NCBI RefSeq assembly: GCF_001425085.1
Contig: NZ_LMDN01000003.1
Span: 54,309 to 118,308, forward strand
Reading direction: 5' to 3'
Origin: Leifsonia sp. Root4
GTDB taxonomy: Bacteria > Actinomycetota > Actinomycetes > Actinomycetales > Microbacteriaceae
DNA: 64,000 nt
In this document: piece after piece, positions 15,901 through 24,200 of the stretch
How positions within the stretch are numbered: position 1 is the stretch's first letter
Layout of the letters: every line of letters starts with the position of its first letter
Translations under genes and position numbers: made by a program
The notes under the pieces: generated by a model
What the model saw: only the letters and a program-made list of their open reading frames with translations
Databases searched by the model: none
Told to the model about the DNA's origin: nothing

Positions 15901-17595
15901 ATGGAAGGCGACGGACGCCGGAACAGGCTCGGCCAGGCGGTCGCCGCCTTCACGAGCAACGCGCGCAACCCGAACCTGCGGCGCGCCCAGCTCAGCTTCC
16001 TCGGCGCCTGGACGGCGGAGTGGGCCTTCACCGTCGCGCTCGGCATCGTGGCCTACCGTGACGGCGGCGCGGCCGCCCTCGGCCTGGTCGGACTGCTGCG
16101 CATGGTTCCGTCCGCGATCCTCGCACCGCTGCTCTCTCCCATCGCCGACCGTGGGCGCCGGGAGCGCGTGTTGATCCTCGTGTCCAGCGTTCGGGGGATC
16201 GCGACGGCCGCTGCCGCCCTGGTTGCCGCGGTGGCGGGGCCGCCGATGATCATCTACGCGCTCGCCGTGTTGTCGACGATCGCCGCGACGCTCTATCGCC
16301 CCGCGCATTCCGCCCTGCTGCCCTCGCTCTGCCGCTCGGGTTACGAGCTTGCCAGCGCCAACGTGGTGCGTGGGCTGCTCGACTCGGCTGCGACGCTCAT
16401 CGGCCCCCTGCTGGCGGCGGTGTTGCTGCAGTTCACCGGCGTGTCGGTCGTGTTCGCGGTCGCCGCGGCCGCCTCCTTCTGGGCGGCCGCGTTGCTCGTG
16501 CGCCTCCGCTACGAGGCCGCACCGCGCCCCGCTGCGCCGACGCGGCCCAATCTGCTCAGCGAGGCGGCGGAGGGGATTCGGGCGGTCGCGCGGGATCGTG
16601 ACCTGACCCTGATCCTCGGCTTGGCCGCCGCCCAGGCGCTCACCCGTGGCGCGCTCACCGTTCTCTCCGTGGTGGTGGCGATCGAGTTGCTCGGCACCGG
16701 GGAGCCGGGGGTCGGTGCGCTGATGGCCGCCGTCGGCGTCGGCGCGGTTCTCGGATCGCTCGCGGCGTCGCTGCTGGTCGGCTCCGGTCGGCTGGGCGCC
16801 TGGTTCGCCGTCGGTGTCGGGCTGTGGGGGCTGCCGCTGACCCTCGTCGGCCTCGTTCCACAGGAGTCGGCCGCGCTCGGGATGCTCGCATTCGTCGGGG
16901 TCGGCAACGCGCTGATCGACGTCGCCGGTTTCACGCTGATCGGCAGGAAGGCGCCCGACGAGGTGCTGGCACGGGTCTTCGGCGTTTTGGAGAGCCTGGT
17001 CACCGTCTTCATCGGCATCGGCGCGATCGTCGCCTCGCTGCTGGTGGGGTGGTTCGGCATCCAGACCGCGCTCGTGGCGATCGGGCTGCTCTGCCCGGTG
17101 CTCGCCGCCGCCGCGTGGCGGCGCTTGCGCGCGCTCGACCGCGCCGTCGACGTGCTGAACACGGATGCCGCGCTACTGGGGGGCGTGCCCATGTTCGCCA
17201 CCCTGCCGCTCCCCGCCGTCGAGCAGCTCAGCCGGGGCCTCGTGCCCGTGACGGTGGCAGCGGGCGCGGCGGTGTTCCGGCAGGGTGAGGTGGGCGATCG
17301 CTACTACCTGATCGTGTCCGGCGAAGCCGAGGTGCTCGGCGACGGCCGGCTCATAGCGACGCTCGGCCCCGGCGAGGGTTTCGGCGAGATCGCCCTGCTC
17401 CGCAGCTCCCGCCGGACGGCCACGGTGCTGGCCAGGAGTGAGCTCCAGCTGCAGTCGCTGGACTCCGACCGCTTCCTCCCGGTCGTGCTCGGCTACACGC
17501 CGAGCGCCAGGCAGGCGGGCGTCGTCGTCGACGCCATGCTGCACCGGTACGAGCCGAAGGAGTCATCCGGCGAACCGCCTGCGGAATCTGCTTAG
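15901..17595 (+). CDS. MFS transporter fused to a C-terminal cyclic-nucleotide-binding domain
   Basis: A 564-residue fusion. Residues about 25-405 are a 12-helix major facilitator domain of the MFS_3/enterobactin-exporter-like type (AQLSFLGAWTAEWAFTVALG near the start). After a short linker, residues about 430-550 form a cNMP-binding domain: MFATLPLPAVEQLSRGL, AGAAVFRQGEVGDRYYLIVSGEAEV, and the phosphate-binding cassette GFGEIALLRSSRRTATV (about 493-509). The cassette keeps the Gly-Glu and the Arg that hold cyclic phosphate, so ligand binding is plausible. The simplest reading is a transporter gated by cAMP, cGMP or a related ligand. TAGAAT lies 6 nt before the ATG (leaderless). A cyclase-like DUF2652 gene follows 45 bp downstream. 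Confidence 0.92.
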   Translation: MEGDGRRNRLGQAVAAFTSNARNPNLRRAQLSFLGAWTAEWAFTVALGIVAYRDGGAAALGLVGLLRMVPSAILAPLLSPIADRGRRERVLILVSSVRGIATAAAALVAAVAGPPMIIYALAVLSTIAATLYRPAHSALLPSLCRSGYELASANVVRGLLDSAATLIGPLLAAVLLQFTGVSVVFAVAAAASFWAAALLVRLRYEAAPRPAAPTRPNLLSEAAEGIRAVARDRDLTLILGLAAAQALTRGALTVLSVVVAIELLGTGEPGVGALMAAVGVGAVLGSLAASLLVGSGRLGAWFAVGVGLWGLPLTLVGLVPQESAALGMLAFVGVGNALIDVAGFTLIGRKAPDEVLARVFGVLESLVTVFIGIGAIVASLLVGWFGIQTALVAIGLLCPVLAAAAWRRLRALDRAVDVLNTDAALLGGVPMFATLPLPAVEQLSRGLVPVTVAAGAAVFRQGEVGDRYYLIVSGEAEVLGDGRLIATLGPGEGFGEIALLRSSRRTATVLARSELQLQSLDSDRFLPVVLGYTPSARQAGVVVDAMLHRYEPKESSGEPPAESA

Positions 17596-17640
17596 TCCAA
17601 TCGGTTGAGCGCAGACTGTTCTGGTGACATCCTTGGCCCC

Positions 17641-18375
17641 ATGGAATCTGGGCGTGCGGTCCTGTTGATTGCGGACATCGGTGGGTACACCGACTACATG
17701 AGTTCCCATCGGATGAGCCTCGCGCACGCCGAGGTGAACACCGCCAGGATGCTCGACAAGATGATCGACGCCGCGCCGGGGTACGAGCTGATCGAGATCG
17801 AGGGCGATGCGGCGTTCCTCTCGCGGCAGGCCGATGGGCGCGAGGCCGACACGGCGGTCACAGGGATCCTGCAGATTGCCGCCGCCATGCACCGGGCCTT
17901 CCACCTGGAGCGGCAGAACGTCGCGACGAACCTCTGCCCGTGTTCCGGCTGCAAAGAGGCAGGCAACCTGAAGCTGAAGTTCGTGGCGCACATCGGCGAC
18001 GTGGCCTCCCAGACCATCCGTGACAGGCGCAAGCTCGTCGGGATCGACGTCATCCTCGTGCATCGCCTGCTGAAGAATCCGGTGACCATTCCCGAGTACG
18101 TGCTGCTCTCCGAGGAGCTCTACGACACCGGCACGGCCGCGCTGCCCGGCCCGGTGGAGCAGATCTCCGACGAGCTCGAGGGCATCGGAACCGTGCGCGC
18201 GTACTACCTCGATGTGGGTGATCTCGACGGCTCGCTGCCACCGCTGCCCGCACCGAAGTGGTCTGGGCGTCTCGGCCGCACCTTCGCGGCAGCGGGCCTG
18301 GGGCTGCCGTACATGTTCGGCTGGCGCCAGCCTCGCGGCGAACGCGGAACCCAGCAGCGCACCGCGTCGCGGTAG
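17641..18375 (+). CDS. DUF2652 protein with class III nucleotide cyclase-like motifs
   Basis: A 244-residue soluble protein. LLIADIGGYTDYM (Asp12) resembles the first metal motif of class III cyclases, and EIEGDAAFL (Asp56) resembles the second. LKLKFVAHIGDVA follows where cyclases have their RIGIHxG strand. A CPCSGC cluster (Cys99, 101, 104) is inserted before it. DUF2652 is, as I recall, placed in the nucleotide-cyclase clan, but no activity is known to me. ATG 17641 is preferred over an in-frame TTG at 17605 because homology begins there. It follows the cNMP-domain transporter by 45 bp. Its last 172 bp overlap the convergent methyltransferase-like gene. Confidence 0.75.
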   Translation: MESGRAVLLIADIGGYTDYMSSHRMSLAHAEVNTARMLDKMIDAAPGYELIEIEGDAAFLSRQADGREADTAVTGILQIAAAMHRAFHLERQNVATNLCPCSGCKEAGNLKLKFVAHIGDVASQTIRDRRKLVGIDVILVHRLLKNPVTIPEYVLLSEELYDTGTAALPGPVEQISDELEGIGTVRAYYLDVGDLDGSLPPLPAPKWSGRLGRTFAAAGLGLPYMFGWRQPRGERGTQQRTASR

Positions 18376-19220
18376 CGGCGGAAGTCGGCGCCGAAGCGCC
18401 GTTCGAGATCGGCCTCCTCCTGCGGTCGGATGGCGTAGTTCCACACGAGCGAGCCGACGACCGCGTAGACGATCACGAGCCACGACGACAGGATCAGCCC
18501 GACGGCGATGCCCTGGGCAATGCCGGAGACCGCCATCGGGTTCCGCACCCAGCGGTAGGGGCCGGCGACCACCAGGCTGTTGGGCATCGCCGTCGGCAGC
18601 GGCGTGCCCCGCCCGTGCGTCGACATCACGACGGCCGAGGCGATGCCGAGCGCACTGGCGGCGACGAGGATGACGACGCCGAGCGGCCCGGCGAACGCCG
18701 GGAACGGCAGCGCAACAGCCCACCGTTGCTCCAGGGCCGAGATGACGAGCGGGATCACCACCAGACACATGCCCCAGAAGACCACGATCTGCCCGAACGT
18801 CGCGGCCAGATACGTCGAGGTGGCCGAGAGCGCGGCGGGGCGGAAGACGAACGGGCCGCGGACGATCCACTCGGTCGGCACCCGCCCCAGCACCACGAGG
18901 CTCGCCGCACCGGCGGAGCCGAGCGCCGCCGCAACCATGATGAGCACGCCCCAGCCCGCTTCGGTCGTGACCGTGGCGTAGAGGGCCAGTGCGGCGGCGA
19001 CGAAGGTCGTCCAGCACGTGCTGAGCACAGCCGCGCTCGTCACGCCGAATGCCGCGACCGCCGAGGCGACGACGAACAGTGGGATGTCGAGGCTGGCGAC
19101 GACGACGGGGTCGAGGCTTCCGAGTGTCAGCTCGCGCACACCGGGAACGGTGAACACGGCGATCCACCACAGCGCTCCTGCTATCGCCTGCACGGCGAAA
19201 TATGTCTGCCCCCATCGCAT
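18204..19220 (-). CDS. Isoprenylcysteine carboxyl methyltransferase-like membrane protein
   Basis: A 338-residue protein with about eight hydrophobic helices. Near residues 225-290 it has GPYRWVRNPMAVSGI, then IRPQEEADLERRFGADFRRY, the SAM-binding signatures of the ICMT/PEMT/DUF1295-type integral membrane methyltransferases. These methylate lipid or isoprenoid substrates at the membrane; the bacterial substrate is unknown. TAGGGT lies exactly 6 nt before the ATG, which suggests a leaderless transcript. The last 45 or so residues are Pro/Arg-rich, lie beyond the fold, and are encoded antisense to the end of the DUF2652 gene (172-bp overlap). Either C-terminus could be dispensable. Confidence 0.8.
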   Translation of the reverse strand: MRWGQTYFAVQAIAGALWWIAVFTVPGVRELTLGSLDPVVVASLDIPLFVVASAVAAFGVTSAAVLSTCWTTFVAAALALYATVTTEAGWGVLIMVAAALGSAGAASLVVLGRVPTEWIVRGPFVFRPAALSATSTYLAATFGQIVVFWGMCLVVIPLVISALEQRWAVALPFPAFAGPLGVVILVAASALGIASAVVMSTHGRGTPLPTAMPNSLVVAGPYRWVRNPMAVSGIAQGIAVGLILSSWLVIVYAVVGSLVWNYAIRPQEEADLERRFGADFRRYRDAVRCWVPRSPRGWRQPNMYGSPRPAAAKVRPRRPDHFGAGSGGSEPSRSPTSR

Positions 19221-19350
19221 GTGCTCACCCTAGCGGCGGCCGAGCGCCGACATCCCTTCGCCGGTGTTGTCACACTTTCTCGTCGGCGACGTCTTCCATA
19301 GTGAGGCCCACGATCCGGGCCACACTCCACCCCGTGAAAGGACACCCGCG

Positions 19351-19731
19351 ATGACTTCCATCGTCACCGAACTGAACCAGCTGAACGCCGCATTCGCAGA
19401 GCGCTTCAACGCCAACGACCTCGACGGGCTCATGGCGTTGAACACCGCGGAGGTCGTGTTCGTGCCGGCACCCGGGCAGCCCGTCACCGGTCAGGCCAAC
19501 GTGCGCGCGGCGCTCGGGCAGTTCCTCGCGCTCAAGCTGCCGATCAGCATGAACGTGCGCACCGTCTTCCAGAGCGGCGACACCGGCCTCGCGGTCGCCG
19601 ACTGGACGATCACCGGCACCGGCCCGGACGGCAGCGAACTCGCCCTCGCGGGAACCACGGCGGATGTCGCGCGCTTCGACGAGGAGCACGGCTGGCGCTA
19701 CGTGATCGACAACCCGTTCGGAACCGCGTAG
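19351..19731 (+). CDS. NTF2-like / SnoaL-type DUF4440 protein
   Basis: A 126-residue single-domain protein with the cone-shaped NTF2-like pattern. The N-terminal helix is LNQLNAAFAERFNANDLDGLMALN, followed by FVPAPGQPVTGQANVRAAL. Beta strands end in GWRYVIDNPFG. It is similar to ketosteroid-isomerase-like stress proteins often found near sigma factors, and here an ECF sigma factor is convergent and 40 bp away. AAAGGA lies 8 nt upstream of the ATG. No catalytic dyad can be assigned with confidence, so it may be a binding protein. Confidence 0.82.
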   Translation: MTSIVTELNQLNAAFAERFNANDLDGLMALNTAEVVFVPAPGQPVTGQANVRAALGQFLALKLPISMNVRTVFQSGDTGLAVADWTITGTGPDGSELALAGTTADVARFDEEHGWRYVIDNPFGTA

Positions 19732-19742
19732 TCGCCGAGCGC

Positions 19743-19770
19743 GGGGCCGGCCTCGTGTGAGGCCGGACCC
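19743..19770. terminator. Bidirectional hairpin terminator
   Basis: CCGGCCTC-gtgt-GAGGCCGG (19747-19766) with an outer GGG/CCC pair sits exactly between the convergent NTF2-like and sigma-factor stops. It is a strong stem with a 4-nt loop and serves either direction. Confidence 0.65.
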
Positions 19771-19771
19771 G

Positions 19772-20326
19772 TCAGGCGTGGGCGTCGGCCGACATCCCCG
19801 AGTGCTTGCACGCGGCGAGCGACCTGCGCGCACGCGCGATCCGCTGCCGGACCGCGCCCGGGGTGCTGCCGAGCCTCGCGGCGATCTCGTCGGTGGAGAG
19901 CCCATCCACCACGCTCAGCAGCAACGGATCACGCAGGCTCGCCGGCAGTGCCCTGATCGCTTCGAGGGCGCCATCGAGCACGTGGCGAATTTCGGCCTCC
20001 GAGGCGACATTCGCCGAGTCGGCGGTCTCGCCGTCCAACTCGTCGGCCGGGCGCCTGATGCTCTGGCGCGCGAGGTCGGTCGCGGCATTGCGGGCGATCG
20101 AGTCGAGCCAGGAACACATCTGCCCGGGCTCGGGCGATTCGAGCTGCTCGATGGACCGCCAGGCGCGCAGCAGAGCGTTCTGGGCGACGTCATCCGCATC
20201 GCTGAACGGCACACCGAGCGACAGGCTGCGGCGCCGTAAACGCTGTGGGTCGTCGCCGATCATCTGGGTCAACCGGGCGCGGCGCCCGTCATCAATCGGC
20301 GGCTGCATGGCGATCTCGATGCTCAT
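19772..20326 (-). CDS. RNA polymerase sigma factor, ECF-like sigma-70 family
   Basis: A 184-residue sigma factor. Region 2 includes PFSDADDVAQNALLRAWRSI and SWLDSIARNAATDLARQ. Region 4 carries LPASLRDPLLLSVVDGLSTD and GSTPGAVRQRIARARRSL, the usual ECF recognition helix. No anti-sigma gene is adjacent and there is no long C-terminal extension. The gene begins 4 bp after the AlkD-type gene stop on the same strand, so the two are probably co-transcribed, hinting at a link to DNA-damage stress. The downstream end carries a hairpin terminator. Its promoter targets cannot be told from the sequence. Confidence 0.9.
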   Translation of the reverse strand: MSIEIAMQPPIDDGRRARLTQMIGDDPQRLRRRSLSLGVPFSDADDVAQNALLRAWRSIEQLESPEPGQMCSWLDSIARNAATDLARQSIRRPADELDGETADSANVASEAEIRHVLDGALEAIRALPASLRDPLLLSVVDGLSTDEIAARLGSTPGAVRQRIARARRSLAACKHSGMSADAHA

Positions 20327-20330
20327 CGGT

Positions 20331-21017
20331 TCAGGCGAGGCTCTGGCGCCGCACGATCTCGTTGATCCAGATCGGCGCGAACGGCGAGGTGCAGTTCGGG
20401 GGAGTCGGGTAGTCCTTCAGCACCTCCAGGCGCTCACCGATGTCGAGGGCGCGGGCACGGAGCGCCGGGTGCGAGATGCCGATCTGCGCCAGGGCGTGAT
20501 TCATCTCCCACTGCAGACGATCGGGGGCGTCCTTCATCTCGGCCTCGATGATGTCGAGCAGCCCGGGAAGGTCGAGGCCCTCCGGCTTCTTGGCCACGCG
20601 GTCGGTGGTCAACACCCAACCGGCGCTCGCCACGATGGGGTCGGGGTCGGAGAACCACGCGAGGCGGAGCGCCTCGGCATCCGCATGCTTCTTCACCACG
20701 TAATTGACGAGCCAATCCTGCACCTTGGGCGTGCGGGCATCCCGCAGCATGGCGTCGAGCTCGTCCCGCTCGAAGTCCTTGGGGCGGCAGATGAGGAGCG
20801 ACAGCAGCCGGGCAGCCGTGACCTCGGTGCGCCACAGCTCGCGCGAGAGCTCCTGCTGGGTCTTCAGGCGTTTGGCGATCGCGCGCAGCTTGCCGAGATT
20901 CACACCGAAGTCGTCGCCGTGTCTGGCATTCACCTCCCGGGCGCGTGGCTCGTCGAGCGCGTCCAATTCGGCCAGCAACTCCGTCACCGTTGCATCGGTC
21001 ACCGTCGTCTGAGTCAC
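20331..21017 (-). CDS. DNA alkylation repair protein, AlkD/AlkC-like HEAT-repeat family
   Basis: A 228-residue all-helical protein. The AlkD-family core is visible as GVNLGKLRAIAKRLK, then ELSRELWRTEVTAARLLSLLIC and VQDWLVNYVVKKH. SAGWVLTTDRV and LQWEMNHALAQIGISHPALR follow. AlkD-like glycosylases remove N3- and N7-alkylated purines without base flipping. Several actinobacterial relatives lack tested activity, so the repair role is by family. The start is GTG 21017 with GGGAGG upstream. It is the first gene of a likely two-gene operon with the sigma factor. Confidence 0.85.
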   Translation of the reverse strand: MTQTTVTDATVTELLAELDALDEPRAREVNARHGDDFGVNLGKLRAIAKRLKTQQELSRELWRTEVTAARLLSLLICRPKDFERDELDAMLRDARTPKVQDWLVNYVVKKHADAEALRLAWFSDPDPIVASAGWVLTTDRVAKKPEGLDLPGLLDIIEAEMKDAPDRLQWEMNHALAQIGISHPALRARALDIGERLEVLKDYPTPPNCTSPFAPIWINEIVRRQSLA

Positions 21018-21218
21018 TTCGACCTCCCGCTCATCGTGTCTGCCACCAGCCTACGGCGAAGAGCATCCGGGCGGACGGCAGCCCGCGGTGCCCTCGAACG
21101 GGGACTGTTTGGCGGAGTCAGGACGATGCTACTTTCGCAGAATGCCGGACTGCGTCCAGATTTTTCCGCTCGCCGTGCACTGAGTTTTGACCCGAACGAC
21201 AACGAAGGACATATCTAC

Positions 21219-24200
21219 GTGAAGGCATCGAAGCGCTTGGCGCGTTCTCTGGGCGCGGGGGCTCTCGCTCTCGCCGTTGCTGCAACCACCATCGTGGCGA
21301 CCGCCCTCCCGGCCGAAGCGGCGGTCGTGCGAGCATTCACGCTGAACTACAACGCCGAGGTGTTCGGCGACTTCATCCTCGCGGGCAATGGCAACTCGGC
21401 CTGCCCGGGAGCAAGCAATCCGACAGACCCCTTCGGAGAACCGAAGACCGGATGCGCTTCCTCGCAGGATCGCACAAACGGCACGCCAGTGGGCATCAAC
21501 GATTCCTACTACATGACGTGGGCAGACGTGGACTCCAGCGTGGCCACCTACAACTCCAGCGCGGCGTCGATCACCATCCCGAGCGGGGCAACCGTCGCAT
21601 CCGCCCGCCTGACCTGGAGTGGTGACACCGGAACGATCCGGCTCGCGGACGGCACGGTCTCGGCGCTGGCCGGGTGCAACACGCGCCAGTTTCTAGCGGG
21701 TGCCGGCACAGCCGTGTTGCCGGCGGGCACCCCCGAAAGCACCTCGACCCGGTTCTCCGTGGGCGGGGCGGCCGCCGTCGCGGTTGCGCCGCAGGTGATC
21801 TCCCGCGACGCGCTCGCGAACGTACCTGCCTCCCAGCCACAGTTCTATGCCGCACACGCCGATGTCACCGGCCACTTCGCCGGGGCGGCGACCGGTGCCC
21901 CGCTTGCGCTGACCCTCGGGAACGTCTGGACGCCGCAGGGCTTCGGATGCTATTCGGGTTGGTCGCTCGCGCTCGTTTACAGCTACGCCGAAGCCAACGT
22001 CAACGCGCCGGCCAAGAAGAAGGTCTTCATCTACGACGGCCACGTGCGGCAGTCGTCCATTGACCCGACCACGACGATCAACCCCTCTGGGTTCCGCGCC
22101 GCGGGTACCGCCGCCCGCGTCGGCGTCACCGGTTTCGAGGGTGATTTCAACATCGCTGGCGACCAGTTCCTGGTCAACGGCGCGAGCGTGGTGGAGCCGA
22201 ACACGGGGTCGGCAACAAACTTCTTCAACTCCAGTACCGACTTGGCTGTGAACCCGGCTGTGCCGAACAACATGAGCATCGACGCGAAGACGGTTGACGC
22301 GGCTATCCCGGCTGGGGCGACGTCGGCGACGCTGTCTTTCGCGACCAGCGGCGACACGTTTCTGGCCGCGAACGTTGCCGTCTCAGTACCGATCGCCTCG
22401 CTGAACGTGACCGCGACGGCGAGCCCGATCGGGCCGTACCGGGTCGGCGACGCGATCACGCACACGGTCACGGTCGACGCGCTCGGAAGCGCGGCAACGG
22501 GTGTCACGGTGGACAGCACGCTCGACGCGTGCGACCGGAGCCTCGGCAACTTCGCGACTGGCGGTCAGCAGCAATACACCTGCACCGCGATAGCCGGCAG
22601 CGATGACGAGACGGTCACCATGAGCGTCAGTGGTGTGGACGCGTTCGGCCAACCGCTCGGCTCCACGGCCACGACGACGATCGATGTCATCAACCCGGCG
22701 GTCGAGATCATGACGACAGCCGACCGACCGAGCTACTCGGTCGGTGACACGATCACCTTCACGATCCGCGTCGAGAACACGGGCGATACCCCGCTCGCGA
22801 ATGTCGTCGTCACTGACGCGACCGTCCCGTTGTGCGACCGCACCACTGCCACCCTTGCGGTGGGGTCAGTCCCGATCGAGTACACCTGCACGGCTGTGGC
22901 TCCCATCGTGGGTGATTCGAACACCGCGAGTGTCGTGGCCAACTACTCGGCCACCAGCACGGTGAGCGACTCATCGACGGTGTCCGTTCCGACGTACGGC
23001 GTCGTCAGCGGGCGGGTGTTTGCCGACAGAAACAACAACGGGGCAGTCGATTCAGGCGAGCACGGCATCAGCGGGGCGGCAATCGCGCTGGTCGGCTCGA
23101 CGGCGGGCGGCAGTGCGGTGACCCGCTCAACCACCACGGACGCACTGGGCGACTACTCGTTCACCGACGTTCCGGCCGGCAGCTACCTTGTCTCCGAGAC
23201 TCAGCCGGCGGACTACGACGACGGCATCGACACGGCGGGCAGCAACGCGACCGGCGCAGGCAACGATGCCGTCTCGGTCACGCTCTCCCCGGCCCAGAGC
23301 AGCACGGGTACCCTGTTTGCCGAACGGCCGACGTCGAGCCTCGCTGGCGCGGTGTACCTCGACGCCAACGCAAACGGTGCCCGCGACGCCGGTGAACCCG
23401 GGCTCGCTGGTGTCACTGTGACGCTCGGCGGGCAGGACTCAGACGGCAATTCGGTCTCGTACACCGCGGTGACAGCAGCCGGAACCGGTGCCTACGTCTT
23501 CTCTGGGCTTCGACCGGGCACGTACGAGCTCGTCGAGTCCCAGCCGGCCGGTCACGGTGAAGGAACCGACAGCATCGGCACGGCCGGCGGCGTTCTGGCA
23601 TCCGCCAACACCGTCACCGACATCGCTCTTGCCGCACACACGAACGCCACCGGATACCTGTTCGGTGACACCGTCGGGGCGCTGTCCGGCGCGGTCTACG
23701 CCGACCTCGACGGCGATGGCGCCCGCTCCATCGGCGAGCCGGGCATCGGCGGCGTCGTCGTGACGCTGACGGGAACCGATGCGAGCGGGGCGATCACCCC
23801 CGTCGCCACGTTCAGCAACAGCGACGGCAGCTACGCATTCGCTGGGTTGCTCGCCGGCGAATACACCATCACCGAGACACAGACACCCGCCTATGGACCC
23901 GGGACAGGCACCGTGGGTACGGCCGGGGGAACCGCGGGGGCGAACTCCTTCTCCGCTATTCCGCTGGCGGCCGGAGCCTCTGCGTCCGGCTACCTGTTCG
24001 GTCAGACGCCGGCGCGCATCAGCGGTGCGGTGTTCCACGACGTCGACGCGAACGGCACACGCGAGGCGAGCGATCCCGGTCTGGGTGGTGTGACCATCAC
24101 ACTGACGGGCACCGACCTCCACGGCAACGACGTTGAGCACGCGTCGACGACGACCGCCGACGGCGGCTTCGCCTTCTCCGGCCTGCTGGCCGGCGACTAC

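Noticed and set aside
19806..21218. N-terminal extension of the LPXTG protein by about 470 codons
   Set aside because: It is antisense to the sigma factor and AlkD genes, and a proper signal peptide with ribosome-binding site begins at 21219.
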